This document shows, piece by piece, positions 36,979 through 46,362 of a stretch of 59,469 bases of DNA. A program made the position numbers and the translations under genes. Source of the stretch: an uncultured Mediterranea sp. (GTDB taxonomy: Bacteria; Bacteroidota; Bacteroidia; Bacteroidales; Bacteroidaceae); contig CAMCUZ010000011.1 of NCBI GenBank assembly GCA_945879145.1, positions 1 to 59,469 of the forward strand, written 5' to 3'. The first letter of the stretch is position 1, and each line of letters starts with the position of its first letter. Under the pieces are notes generated by a model. It ran no database searches. It saw only the letters and a program-made list of their open reading frames with translations, and had not been told where the DNA came from.

Positions 36979-37011
36979 ACGAGGGCAACCTCAAAAGGTG
37001 TACCCTCGTCA
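36979..37011 (-). terminator. Terminator-like hairpin after the ExuT-like gene
   Basis: GACGAGGG and CCCTCGTC pair, with an inner CCT/AGG pairing. On the minus strand it follows the transporter stop. The T run is weak (TTCTATTAT). Confidence 0.55.
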
Positions 37012-37067
37012 AGATGTATTCAGCCTGTAGGAGCAATCGCTTGCACCTTCTACACCACTACATGGAT

Positions 37068-38540
37068 TTACTTCACGATGATGGGCTTGTACTTGGGCAC
37101 AAGAGCTTTCATAATGATCCAGCCAATGAGGTAAGCCACGGCACAGATGCAGAAGATGATGAAATAGCCGGCAGGTTTACCCTGGAAGCCCATAAAGGCC
37201 ATCTGACTCTCGTCGGCGTATGTGAAGAGCATGCCCGAACCTTTGTTAATGAGGAACGAACCGATACCGCCAGCCATGCCGCCAAAGCCGATGATAGTGG
37301 CTACTGCGCTTTTAGGGAACATATCGCCTACTACGGAGTAGATATTTGCTGACCACGACTGGTGAGCTGCACCGGCAATACCGATGATGATGACGGGATA
37401 CCAATAGGAGTAAGCGCCCAGTGGCTGAGCGAAGAGGGCCAGCAACGGGAAGAGGGCGAAGATGAACATGGCACGCATGCGCGCTGCGTAGGGGTCCCAA
37501 CCGGTCTTGTTAATGATGATGGTGGGCAGCTTTCCTCCATAGATGGAGAGCATGGTGATGGCGTAGAGCACGAAGATCAGCAACTGAGCCGTGCCGCTGT
37601 CAGACTTGAAACCATAGACATCAGAGATGTAGGCAGGGGTCCAGAAGAGGAAGAACCACCAGACACCGTCGGTCATGAACTTACCGATGGCAAAGGCCCA
37701 GGCCTGACGGTACTTCAAGCACTGCAGGAAAGAGAGTTTTTTCTCCTCCTTTTCGTTGGCAGAGGCTGCAGCAGCGGCTTCTTCTTCGTGCTTGTCCTGC
37801 TCGATATAGGCCAGCTCGGCTGCGTTGACGTGCGGATTCTCACTCGGGTGCTTGTACATGAAGAGCCAGATGCCCATCCAGATAAAGCCAAGACCACCAA
37901 TTACGATGAAAGCCATTTCCCATCCGTTGCCTACGCCAAGTCCCTTGAAGTAGCTGGCCAGCGAGGGGATGGTGACGGGAGCTACCAAGGCACCTACTGT
38001 GGCACCGGCATTGAAGATCGAGGTAGAGAAGGCACGGTCGCGCTTAGGAAAGTACTCGGCTGTTACCTTGACAGCGGCAGGGAAGTTACCTGCTTCACCC
38101 AAACCTAATACCACGCGTGCTGCGATAAAGAAATAGACGCTGGTGATAGCGATGGTTGAAGCTACAGCACCTGTGGCAGCTACCATCTCGGCAGCACTGT
38201 GGATACCTACTACGTGCTCTGTGGCATAGCCGCAGACAGCGTGTAGGCAGGCTCCCAGAGACCAAATGCCGATGGCCCAAAGGTAACCCTTCTTGGTACC
38301 CATCCAGTCGATAAAGCGTCCAGCAAAGAGGTTGGCCACCGCATAGACCAGCGAGAAGATGGCGGTGATGTCGCCATAATTGTCATCGGTCCAATGGAAC
38401 TCGGGGGCAATAAAGTCTTTCCAAGTCAGTGATAATACTTGACGGTCGAGGTAGTTAACCGTCGTAGCGAAGAAGAGCATAGCGCAAATGAGCCAACGAA
38501 AGTTGGTCATCTTGTTGCTCGTGTTCTGAAAGTTACTCAT
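37068..38540 (-). CDS. MFS transporter, hexuronate (ExuT)-like
   Basis: 490 residues with twelve membrane segments. MTNFRWLICAMLFFATTVNYLDRQVLSL at the N-terminus and LGLGEAGNFPAAVKVTAEYFPKRDRAFSTSIFNAG are strongly ExuT/anion-cation-symporter-like. A charged, Glu/Ala-rich loop (KHEEEAAAAASANEKEEKK) separates the two halves. Likely imports glucuronate, galacturonate or a related uronate product. A terminator after kduI (38638) suggests a separate transcript; TACTTTTG (38581-38574, minus strand) may be its -7 box. It lies in a pectin locus. Confidence 0.88.
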   Translation of the reverse strand: MSNFQNTSNKMTNFRWLICAMLFFATTVNYLDRQVLSLTWKDFIAPEFHWTDDNYGDITAIFSLVYAVANLFAGRFIDWMGTKKGYLWAIGIWSLGACLHAVCGYATEHVVGIHSAAEMVAATGAVASTIAITSVYFFIAARVVLGLGEAGNFPAAVKVTAEYFPKRDRAFSTSIFNAGATVGALVAPVTIPSLASYFKGLGVGNGWEMAFIVIGGLGFIWMGIWLFMYKHPSENPHVNAAELAYIEQDKHEEEAAAAASANEKEEKKLSFLQCLKYRQAWAFAIGKFMTDGVWWFFLFWTPAYISDVYGFKSDSGTAQLLIFVLYAITMLSIYGGKLPTIIINKTGWDPYAARMRAMFIFALFPLLALFAQPLGAYSYWYPVIIIGIAGAAHQSWSANIYSVVGDMFPKSAVATIIGFGGMAGGIGSFLINKGSGMLFTYADESQMAFMGFQGKPAGYFIIFCICAVAYLIGWIIMKALVPKYKPIIVK

Positions 38541-38637
38541 GATACGGATTTAGTGTTTATTTGTTTCTGGGTGCAAAAGTAGTGGTTTCTAGGCAGGTCG
38601 AGGTGGAAAAAATGGTATTATGTATGTATTATCTGAT

Positions 38638-38667
38638 AAAAAAGGCATGAACCTGCCGATTCATGCC
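38638..38667 (-). terminator. Terminator after kduI
   Basis: GGCATGAA (38644-38651) and TTCATGCC (38660-38667) form a perfect 8-bp stem; on the minus strand TTTTTT follows. Confidence 0.8.
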
Positions 38668-38693
38668 CTCTTTATGTGGTGAGGAGATGGGGA

Positions 38694-39644
38694 TTAGCGC
38701 ATCTCTGTGTACTTGATTTCGTCCTTGTCGGAGTACTTCAGGTTCTCACCGCCCATACCCCAAATGAACATGTAGTTGCTCGTACCAGCAGCTGCGTGGA
38801 TGCTCCACTCAGGCGAGGTGATGGCCTGCTCGTTGTGCAGCCATACCAGGCGCTCCTCTTGCGGTTCACCCATCAGATGGCAAATGGCGTTGCCCTCGGG
38901 TACGTTGAAGTAGAAGTAAGCCTCCATGCGGCGCGTATGCGTGTGGGCTGGCATGGTGTTCCATACCGAACCGGGCTTCAGCTCAGTCAGACCCATCTGC
39001 AGCTGGTTGGTGCCACCACCCTTCACTTTGCTCAATACGGGGGCCACGATAAGCTGGTTGACTACGCGATCATTACTGTCCTCCATCTTGCCGTAGCGGT
39101 CGCTCTGTGCGATAGCATACTTCTTGGGGTCTGCCTTGGGATCGGTAGTGATGAGCTGTGTTACGTAGGGCTTGTAGGCAGGGGTCGAGTTGATGTAGAA
39201 CTTGGCTGGCTTGGTGGGGTCAACGCTCTTGAAGCTCACCTCCTTGTTACCGCAGCCCACGTAGAGGCCCTCTTTGAACTTCATGGGGTACTCCTTGCCA
39301 TCTACGGTCACTATACCATCGCCACCAACATTGATAACGCCCAGTTCGCGGCGCTCGAGGAAGTAGGTGATCTCGGGACCTAATTCGCGGAAGATCTCCA
39401 GTTTCAGCGTCTTCTGGACGGGCATCACACCACCATAAATCAAGCGATCATAGAGTGTGTAGGTCAGATTGATTTCGTCGGGTGCCATGACCTTCTCCAT
39501 CATGAACGCACTGCGCAGACGGTCAGTATCGTAGTGCTTTACGTCCAGCGGATGACAAGCGGTTTGCACTTTATACGAGGTAATCTGTGCCGAAGCACTC
39601 ACTGCTGCAATGCCCAGCAGGCAGGCCATAAATAGTCTCTTCAT
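38694..39644 (-). CDS. kduI: 5-dehydro-4-deoxy-D-glucuronate isomerase with signal peptide
   Basis: Converts 4-deoxy-L-threo-5-hexosulose uronate, which arises from unsaturated galacturonate, to 3-deoxy-D-glycero-2,5-hexodiulosonate. 316 residues from MKRLF. The enzyme core ([86 protein letters not shown]) keeps the zinc His-x-His, Glu and His ligands. Unlike the usual cytoplasmic 280-residue enzyme, it begins [20 protein letters not shown], a clear signal peptide, so it should act in the periplasm. Read with the upstream EIIC gene. Confidence 0.9.
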   Translation of the reverse strand: MKRLFMACLLGIAAVSASAQITSYKVQTACHPLDVKHYDTDRLRSAFMMEKVMAPDEINLTYTLYDRLIYGGVMPVQKTLKLEIFRELGPEITYFLERRELGVINVGGDGIVTVDGKEYPMKFKEGLYVGCGNKEVSFKSVDPTKPAKFYINSTPAYKPYVTQLITTDPKADPKKYAIAQSDRYGKMEDSNDRVVNQLIVAPVLSKVKGGGTNQLQMGLTELKPGSVWNTMPAHTHTRRMEAYFYFNVPEGNAICHLMGEPQEERLVWLHNEQAITSPEWSIHAAAGTSNYMFIWGMGGENLKYSDKDEIKYTEMR

Positions 39645-39710
39645 AAGCATATTGTTTTTTTTGTTTTAGTTTTGATGAGTTCGGATGCAGAATCTATACC
39701 TTATATATTA

Positions 39711-41132
39711 TTACGCCTTTTTGGTAATTTGCTTGCGGTTGATGAACATCATGCCTGCGGCGATGAGAACCAACAGGGCGGGACCTACCAGCTTGATCGT
39801 GTGCGTCAGGTGGAAGGTAATCCAGCAGTAGATGCCTGAAGCAAAGTCGAGTGCACCAGCATCGTTACCTTCAGGAATGCGTACAGCCTTGTCGCCTGTA
39901 GCGGCAAATACGTCATGGGCAGCTTCGGTGAAGAAGGGTGCCAAGTTTGTCACGAAGTAGAGACCTACGATGAGGGCAATCAGACCCGTGATGAAGGCTT
40001 TCACCACATTACCTTTGCAGATGGGCAGTACCAAGGGAAAGAGGTAGAACATACCAGCCAGTGAGGCAATGGGTAAGAAGGTGTTGCCCGGCAGGATCAC
40101 GGCGATAATCAGAATCACAGGAATCAGCAGCACTGAAACGACCAGCGTGGTGGGGTGGCCAATGACCAGAGCTGGACTCATGCCGATGCTCAGCCCCTCG
40201 GCGTTCTTGAATTTCTTGGCTATCAGCTCGCGGGTTGCATCAGAGATGGGCTTTAGACCCTCGATGAAGAGGCTGGTGATGCGCGGGATCAGTTCCATTA
40301 CGGCGCCCAGCTTAATGCCAGCGCCCAGAATCTTGGCCAAGGCAGCGAAGAAGGCTTGACGACCCTCCAACTCGCCCCAACGAGTGAGTTGCTCGGTCAG
40401 CACACCCCCGTAAGCCAGCGCACCGAGGATAAAGCCAATCAACACACCCAGGCAGAGGGGCTCGCCAAAGAGACCGAACTTCTTCTTCAGTCCTTCAGAA
40501 TCGATGTTCACCTTATTAATACCAGGAATCAAGTCGAGCACCTTATCTACCAGCAGGGCAAAGGGGATGAAACTCTGGCAGAAGGGTTGCGGAATAGAGA
40601 TACCCTCCATGCCGGGATAGAATTTCTGAAACTTGGGAGCGGTCCAGTCGGCTACAATCAGCGTGACGATGTAGCAGATAATAGCTCCGAAGAAGCCCCA
40701 CAGCAGGCTCTGACCCGAGGCAAAGTAGATGATGCCGCCAATAAAGGCGAAGTGCCAGTAGTTCCACAGGTCGATGTTGACCGTACGCGTGGTGCGCAGC
40801 AGCAGCATGACGATATTCACACCCAGGCAGACAGGGATGATGAACGAGCCGACTGAGGTGCCGTAGGCCACAGCTGCGGCTGCAGGCCATCCCATATCAA
40901 AGGTATTCAGTTGTAGGCCGTAAATCTCGGCTATCTGTTTGAGCACCGGTTCGAGTGTTTCGGTGAGCAGGCCGGTAATGACGCTTAAGCCCACAAAGCC
41001 CACGCCCACAAGCAGACCGCTCTTAAACGCTTTTGAAAACTTGATGCCGATACATAGGCCCAGAATTGTAAAGATAATGGGCATCATCACCGGGGCGCCC
41101 ATCTTGATGAGGTAGCTGAAAACTTCTTCCAT
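39711..41132 (-). CDS. Orphan PTS EIIC component, galactitol (GatC) family
   Basis: 473 residues, about ten to twelve membrane segments. LIKMGAPVMMPIIFTILGLCIGIKFSKAFKSGLLVGVGFVGLSVIT, FDMGWPAAAAVAYGTSVGS and GMSPALVIGHPTTLVVSVLLIPVIL match the EIIC-Gat family. No EIIA, EIIB, HPr or EI gene is nearby, and Bacteroidales mostly lack a sugar PTS. The likely role is uptake of a uronate or deoxyuronate by facilitated or secondary transport. First gene of the EIIC-kduI transcript, 66 nt upstream of kduI. Confidence 0.85.
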   Translation of the reverse strand: MEEVFSYLIKMGAPVMMPIIFTILGLCIGIKFSKAFKSGLLVGVGFVGLSVITGLLTETLEPVLKQIAEIYGLQLNTFDMGWPAAAAVAYGTSVGSFIIPVCLGVNIVMLLLRTTRTVNIDLWNYWHFAFIGGIIYFASGQSLLWGFFGAIICYIVTLIVADWTAPKFQKFYPGMEGISIPQPFCQSFIPFALLVDKVLDLIPGINKVNIDSEGLKKKFGLFGEPLCLGVLIGFILGALAYGGVLTEQLTRWGELEGRQAFFAALAKILGAGIKLGAVMELIPRITSLFIEGLKPISDATRELIAKKFKNAEGLSIGMSPALVIGHPTTLVVSVLLIPVILIIAVILPGNTFLPIASLAGMFYLFPLVLPICKGNVVKAFITGLIALIVGLYFVTNLAPFFTEAAHDVFAATGDKAVRIPEGNDAGALDFASGIYCWITFHLTHTIKLVGPALLVLIAAGMMFINRKQITKKA

Positions 41133-41194
41133 TCTTTTCTTGCTGTTTATATAAAAATGTAGTTAATAATTCATGGTATGAACTTTACGCGCCT

Positions 41195-41225
41195 CAAAGG
41201 TAAGCACTTTTCTTTTATTGCCAAA
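41195..41225 (-). promoter_or_regulatory. Promoter of EIIC-kduI
   Basis: On the minus strand TTTG (41225-41222), 19 nt, TACCTTTG (41202-41195), about 60 nt before the EIIC start. The divergent GH105 side has TATCTTTG at 41371-41378 but no clear -33 box. Confidence 0.7.
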
Positions 41226-41423
41226 TTATTAGGGTCGAAATCTTATTCATTTGGACGATTTTGATACAAAATTGGAAATAGTTGGTATTATTTGCCTCGT
41301 TTGCGCACACGATTAACAATAAATCTACCCTCTTCGCCGAAAAATGCACATCGGTTTTGTAGAAATGCGCTATCTTTGTCTCCTGAAATAGAACGTATGT
41401 CTAATGCCTTCAAAACAAAATTC

Positions 41424-42647
41424 ATGAAAAGAATCCTTTTTTGTCAAATTTTTGTAAGTTTATTCCTGTTTGCTGCATCGGCTGATTTGATGGCCCAACA
41501 GGTGGATGCTCGTCAGCCCTGGTCTGTGCGGATGGTGCAGTCGGAGATGATTCGTTGCCCTGAGTCGTGGCAGCTTGACTTTCAGCCTGCACTGAAGTGG
41601 GATTATTGTCATGGCTTGGAGCTACAGGCCATGTTCGATGTGTATGACCGCTACGGCGATGAACGCATCTACAACTATGCTTTGGCTTATGCCGATACGA
41701 TGGTGCGAGCCGATGGTACGATTGTGAAGTACAAGCGTGAGGATTTTAGTTTGGACCGTATCAATTCCGGTAAGTTCATCTTCCGCATCTACGATCGCAC
41801 CAAGCAGGAGAAGTATCGCAAGGCGCTTGACTTGATGCGCAGTCAGCTCGACGATCATCCCCGCAATGCCGATGGAGGATTCTGGCACAAGAAAATCTAT
41901 CCCCATCAGGTGTGGCTCGACGGCATCTACATGGGGGCCCCCTTCTATGCCGAGTATGCCTACCGCAACAGCCGCGTGAATGATTATGCTGATGTCATCA
42001 ATCAGTTCCTGATGGCTGCCCATCATACCTATGACCCTGTGACTGACCTCTATAAGCATGCGTGCGACGTGAGCCGAAGCGAACGCTGGGCCGACCCCCA
42101 TACGGGCCGTAGCCTGCATAGCTGGGGACGTGCTATGGGGTGGTATGCTATGGCTTTTGTGGATGCGCTCGACTTTATTCCCCAGCACGAAGCTGGGCGC
42201 GACTCGATGCTGTTGGTATTCAATAAGCTGGCACAGATGATTAAGCGTTTGCAGCAGCCCCAAAGCGGTCTCTGGTATCAGGTACTTGATAAGAGTGGGG
42301 CACCGGGCAACTACCTGGAGTCATCGTGCTCGGTGATGTTTGTCTATGCGCTCTTTAAAGGAGTGCGCATGGGCTATCTGGATCCGGCCTATCTCGATGT
42401 GGCTATCAAGGGCTACGAGGGTGTTATTAAGGAGTTTATTACCGTAGATGCCGATGGATTGGTGAGCATCAACCAGGCTTGTGCCGTAGCCGGACTAGGT
42501 GGTAAGGTGTATCGCTCAGGCGACTACGACTACTATATCAACGAGGCCATTCGTCCCAACGATGCCAAGGCTGTGGGCCCCTTCATCATGGCGTCGCTAG
42601 AGTGGGAACGACTGCAAGCGGTGAAGGAGATTGTCTGCGGTAAATAA
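41424..42647 (+). CDS. GH105 unsaturated rhamnogalacturonyl/galacturonyl hydrolase, exported
   Basis: Removes the unsaturated uronate from the non-reducing end of pectin oligosaccharides left by lyases. 407 residues from MKRILFCQIFVSLFLFAASADLMAQ, a signal peptide. The family's catalytic Asp is in HQVWLDGIYMGAPFYAEYA, with WGRAMGWYAMAFVDAL and WYQVLDKSGAPGNYLESSCSVMFVYAL later. The longer reading frame from 41292 has no signal-like sequence and crosses the promoter. Releases the compound that KduI then isomerises. Confidence 0.93.
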   Translation: MKRILFCQIFVSLFLFAASADLMAQQVDARQPWSVRMVQSEMIRCPESWQLDFQPALKWDYCHGLELQAMFDVYDRYGDERIYNYALAYADTMVRADGTIVKYKREDFSLDRINSGKFIFRIYDRTKQEKYRKALDLMRSQLDDHPRNADGGFWHKKIYPHQVWLDGIYMGAPFYAEYAYRNSRVNDYADVINQFLMAAHHTYDPVTDLYKHACDVSRSERWADPHTGRSLHSWGRAMGWYAMAFVDALDFIPQHEAGRDSMLLVFNKLAQMIKRLQQPQSGLWYQVLDKSGAPGNYLESSCSVMFVYALFKGVRMGYLDPAYLDVAIKGYEGVIKEFITVDADGLVSINQACAVAGLGGKVYRSGDYDYYINEAIRPNDAKAVGPFIMASLEWERLQAVKEIVCGK

Positions 42648-42657
42648 GTCCTCTGCT

Positions 42658-43650
42658 ATGAGAAGCACGAAACTGCGCAATCTGCCCCAGTGGCTTTTGG
42701 GTGGAGTACTTTGGATGCTGTTGTTGGCTCTCCCCCTGCAGGAGGTACGAGCTGCCAAGGAGTACAAACGGGTGCTGGTGGTGGCTCTGGATGGATCGGG
42801 CGACTACACTTCGCTCAACCAAGCCATGGAGGGCATACGCGCCTTTATGGATTATCGCGTCACGGTGCATATCCGCAAGGGCATCTATCGCGAAAAGTGG
42901 GTGGTACCCTCGTGGATTCAACGGGTGGATTTTATCGGAGAATCGCTTGAAGAGACCATCATCACCTATGCCGACCATGCGCTCATACAGGATATGGGAA
43001 CCTTCCGCACCTATACCCTCAAGGTGGAGGGTAGTGAATTGACATTCCAAAATCTCACCATTCAAAACGATGCCCAGCCGCTGGCACAGGCTGTGGCTCT
43101 CCATACCGAGGGCGACCAATTGCAATTTATCCATTGCCGCTTCTTGGGCAATCAAGATACGGTCTATACGGGTGCGGCTTCGACTCGGCTCTACTTTAAG
43201 GATTGCTACATCGAGGGTACTACGGACTTTATCTTTGGTCCAGCCACGGCTTGGTTTGAGGGGTGCCAGATACACAGCAAGGCCAACTCGTACATCACCG
43301 CTGCCTCTACACCGCAGGGGGTAAGGGCTGGGTACCTGTTTCACCGCTGTAGGCTCACTGCTGCCCCGGGGGTGGATAAGGTGTATCTAGGACGTCCGTG
43401 GAGACCGTATGCCTTTACCTATTTTATAGATTGTGAAATGGGGAGTCACATACGCCCCGAGGGATGGCACAACTGGCGTGACCCGTCCAACGAGCAGACA
43501 GCCCGCTATGGCGAGTATGGATCTACTGGGCCAGGCGAATCAGCCTCTACAAGGGTAAACTGGGCCCGAAGGCTCACCTCCGAAGAGGTGGAGCGTTGTC
43601 TGGATGTGGAGTGGTTCTTCTCCCGCGAGGATCAATGGATAGTGGAGTAG
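42658..43650 (+). CDS. Pectinesterase (CE8)
   Basis: Removes methyl esters from homogalacturonan. 330 residues, signal peptide to about EVRAAKEYK. Beta-helix motifs: GSGDYTSLNQAME, LGNQDTVYTG, the catalytic Asp in YIEGTTDFIFGPATAWFEG, and VYLGRPWRPYAF with the substrate-binding Arg and Trp. Starts 10 nt after GH105; the CE12-CE8 gene follows after 33 nt. Confidence 0.93.
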   Translation: MRSTKLRNLPQWLLGGVLWMLLLALPLQEVRAAKEYKRVLVVALDGSGDYTSLNQAMEGIRAFMDYRVTVHIRKGIYREKWVVPSWIQRVDFIGESLEETIITYADHALIQDMGTFRTYTLKVEGSELTFQNLTIQNDAQPLAQAVALHTEGDQLQFIHCRFLGNQDTVYTGAASTRLYFKDCYIEGTTDFIFGPATAWFEGCQIHSKANSYITAASTPQGVRAGYLFHRCRLTAAPGVDKVYLGRPWRPYAFTYFIDCEMGSHIRPEGWHNWRDPSNEQTARYGEYGSTGPGESASTRVNWARRLTSEEVERCLDVEWFFSREDQWIVE

Positions 43651-43683
43651 TCAGAGCTCTTATTGTTTGAATCATAGCCTATT

Positions 43684-45468
43684 ATGCATATTATCATGAA
43701 ACAAAAAATGATTCTGTTGGCAGGCCTCTTCCTGCTACTTACGGCCTTTAAGGCCGACAAATCGTTGCCAACCATCTATATGATTGGCGATTCTACCATG
43801 GCTAATAAAGTACTCGACGGGGGCAATCCTGAACGAGGGTGGGGACAGATGCTCCCTGGGTGTTTGAGCGAGGAGATTCGCGTGGACAACCATGCGGTGA
43901 ACGGCCGTAGCTCAAAGAGCTTTATCGATGAGGGACGCTGGGACACGGTGCTCGCATTACTGCAACCAGGTGATTACCTATTCATTCAATTTGGTCACAA
44001 CGACGAAAAGGCTGACCCCAAGCGCCATACTGACGCCAACGGTGGCTCGTTTGATGCCAATCTGCGCCGCTTTGTCACCGAAGCTCGTTCAAAAGGGGCC
44101 ATCCCTGTGCTCTTCAACTCCATTGTGCGCCGTAACTTTGGCAGTGCTGATGCACAGGCTGTGGCTGAGGCGGTGATGCAAGATGACATTCGTCGCGGTG
44201 TCAACCCCGATGCTAAGCGCGAAGCTCAGGCAGAGGCTGAACCAGAAAAAGGGGATAAGCTGATTGATACCCACGGAGCCTACCTCGATTCGCCCCGCAA
44301 CGTAGCCCAGGAATTGAATGTACCCTTTGTGGATATGAACAAGCTGACGCACGACCTGGTTGAGGGAATGGGTCCAGAAGCTTCGAAGCAGCTCTTTATG
44401 TGGGTGCCTGCGGGTAAAGTCGCTGCCATGCCCAAGGGGCGCGAAGACAATACCCACCTCAATATTTTCGGTGCACGCCGAGTGGCTTCGTTAACTATTG
44501 ATGCGATTGCTCGCGAGGTGCCAGCCTTGGCTCCTTATGTTCGTCATTACGACTATGTGGTGGCCAAGGATGGTAGCGGTGATTTCTTTACTGTGCAAGA
44601 GGCGATTGATGCGGTACCCGATTTCCGCAAGCATCATCGAACCACCATCAGGGTGCGCAAAGGAGAGTATGATGAGAAGGTGGTGATACCTGCCAGCAAA
44701 ATCAACCTCTCACTCATTGGCGACGAGGGTGCTATCCTCACGCATGCCGATTATGCCAAGAAGCAGAATCTCTTTGGTGAGGAGATGGGCACCTCGGGTT
44801 CGGCCACGTGCTATATCTATGCACCTGACTTCTATGTCGAAGGCCTCACTTTCCGCAACAGTGCCGGTGCCGTGGGGCAGGCGGTAGCCTGCTTTATTGA
44901 TGCCGACCGTGCCTTCTTCAAGCAGTGTCGCTTCTTGGGCTTTCAAGATACGCTTTACACCTATGGAAAGGAGGTGCGTAACTATTTTGAGGAGTGCTAT
45001 ATCGAGGGAACGGTGGATTTCATCTTTGGATGGAGCACCGCCGTCTTTAACCGCTGCCACATTCATAGCCTAGGCAAGGGGTATGTCACGGCACCATCAA
45101 CCGATCAGGGACAGCGCTTTGGTTACCTCTTCTACGACTGTCAGCTTACTGCAGCGGAGGGACTCGAAGGACAGGTCTATCTCTCTCGTCCCTGGCGTCC
45201 TTACGCACAGGCCGTATTTGTGCGCTGCGCCTTGGGAAACCACATTCATCCCGCTGGATGGCATAACTGGAACAAGCCCGATGCGGAGAAGAGTGTCTTC
45301 TATGCAGAGTATCAATCTACTGGTCAGGGAGCTACCACCAAGCAACGGGCCTCGTTCTCTCGCCAGCTGAAGAGCCTGAAAGGTATGGAGATGGAAACGG
45401 CATTGGCTGGCAACGACGGGTGGAATCCCTTGCAACAGGGAAATGCGTTGCTCCAAATCAAACGATAA
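43684..45468 (+). CDS. Bifunctional CE12 acetylesterase-CE8 pectinesterase
   Basis: 594 residues, with a signal peptide (alternative ATG at 43696). Residues 25-275 are an SGNH hydrolase of the rhamnogalacturonan acetylesterase type: IYMIGDSTMANK, VNGRSSKSFIDEGRW, IQFGHNDEK and the Asp-His pair in EDNTHLNIFGARR. Residues 285-570 are a complete CE8 domain: GSGDFFTVQEAIDAVPD, LGFQDTLYTYG, CYIEGTVDFIFG and VYLSRPWRPY. One chain could strip acetyl and methyl groups from pectin. Last gene of the plus-strand pectin transcript. Confidence 0.93.
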   Translation: MHIIMKQKMILLAGLFLLLTAFKADKSLPTIYMIGDSTMANKVLDGGNPERGWGQMLPGCLSEEIRVDNHAVNGRSSKSFIDEGRWDTVLALLQPGDYLFIQFGHNDEKADPKRHTDANGGSFDANLRRFVTEARSKGAIPVLFNSIVRRNFGSADAQAVAEAVMQDDIRRGVNPDAKREAQAEAEPEKGDKLIDTHGAYLDSPRNVAQELNVPFVDMNKLTHDLVEGMGPEASKQLFMWVPAGKVAAMPKGREDNTHLNIFGARRVASLTIDAIAREVPALAPYVRHYDYVVAKDGSGDFFTVQEAIDAVPDFRKHHRTTIRVRKGEYDEKVVIPASKINLSLIGDEGAILTHADYAKKQNLFGEEMGTSGSATCYIYAPDFYVEGLTFRNSAGAVGQAVACFIDADRAFFKQCRFLGFQDTLYTYGKEVRNYFEECYIEGTVDFIFGWSTAVFNRCHIHSLGKGYVTAPSTDQGQRFGYLFYDCQLTAAEGLEGQVYLSRPWRPYAQAVFVRCALGNHIHPAGWHNWNKPDAEKSVFYAEYQSTGQGATTKQRASFSRQLKSLKGMEMETALAGNDGWNPLQQGNALLQIKR

Positions 45469-45548
45469 ATGGTATAAAATACGTTTTTTCATCGCCAAAT
45501 CGCACCATTATTCACGAAGAATCGCTACTTTTGTCGTTCAAATTGTGA

Positions 45549-46334
45549 ATGAGTGAACGTATGATTAGCTATACTTCGTTTCAGTGGTTGCTCTATGTGA
45601 TGAGCGTGCTGGCTTTAGTGGTCTTTATAGCCCTCTACTTTGTCAAAGCGGGTTACGGTCTCTTCCGCACGGCCCGTTGGGGGTGGGCGATAAACAACCG
45701 TTTGGCTTGGGTGCTGATGGAGGCACCTGTCTTTGTGGTGATGACATGGCTTTGGGCCGAGAGTGGGGTAGGAATGGCACAACCGCAGTTCCTTTTCTTC
45801 CTGCTCTTTCAGTTGCACTATGTCCAGCGCTCGTTTCTCTTCCCGCTGCTGATGAAGGGCAATAGTCGGATGCCTGTAGCCATTATGGCGATGGGCATCG
45901 TCTTCAACCTGCTCAATGGCGTGATGCAGGCAGGGGGACTCTTCTTCTATCCGGCCACTTCGGCTTATGCTGAAGGGTGGGCCTATTTGTTGCATCCCTC
46001 TGCGTTGATGGGTCTGCTGATTTTCTTTGTTGGTTTGGGTATCAACTGCCACTCTGACCACGTCATCCGCCATCTGCGTAAGCCGGGTGATACCCGTCAC
46101 TATCTCCCTCAGCAGGGTATGTATCGCTATGTGACCTCGGCCAACTACTTTGGCGAGTTGGTGGAGTGGACTGGTTTTGCGCTGCTTACAGCCTCGCCCG
46201 CTGCCTGGGTCTTTGTGTGGTGGACCTTTGCGAACTTGGTGCCCCGTGCACAGGCCATTCATCGACATTATAGAGAGGAGTTCGGCAACCAGCAAGTGGG
46301 CCGGCGCAAATCGATTATCCCTTATATCTATTGA
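45549..46334 (+). CDS. Steroid 5-alpha-reductase family protein (3-oxo-5-alpha-steroid 4-dehydrogenase)
   Basis: 261 residues with about six membrane segments. The C-terminal block MYRYVTSANYFGELVEWTGFALLT then PRAQAIHRHYREEF and SIIPYIY closely follows the mammalian SRD5A1 pattern NYFGE-EW-G and RA-HxWY. Reduces the 4,5 double bond of 3-oxo-delta-4 steroids with NADPH in the families known. TACTTTTG at 45526-45533 may be its -7 box, so it is separate from the pectin genes. A second in-frame ATG is at 45561. Followed by an OYE gene and an SDR, a set reported for bile-acid reduction in gut Bacteroidota. Confidence 0.85.
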   Translation: MSERMISYTSFQWLLYVMSVLALVVFIALYFVKAGYGLFRTARWGWAINNRLAWVLMEAPVFVVMTWLWAESGVGMAQPQFLFFLLFQLHYVQRSFLFPLLMKGNSRMPVAIMAMGIVFNLLNGVMQAGGLFFYPATSAYAEGWAYLLHPSALMGLLIFFVGLGINCHSDHVIRHLRKPGDTRHYLPQQGMYRYVTSANYFGELVEWTGFALLTASPAAWVFVWWTFANLVPRAQAIHRHYREEFGNQQVGRRKSIIPYIY

Positions 46335-46362
46335 TATACCTTATATATAATATAATAGATGT

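Noticed and set aside
46331..46356. E. coli-type promoter TTGATA...TATAAT before the flavin reductase gene
   Set aside because: The spacing is only 14 nt and Bacteroidota use a different -33/-7 pattern.
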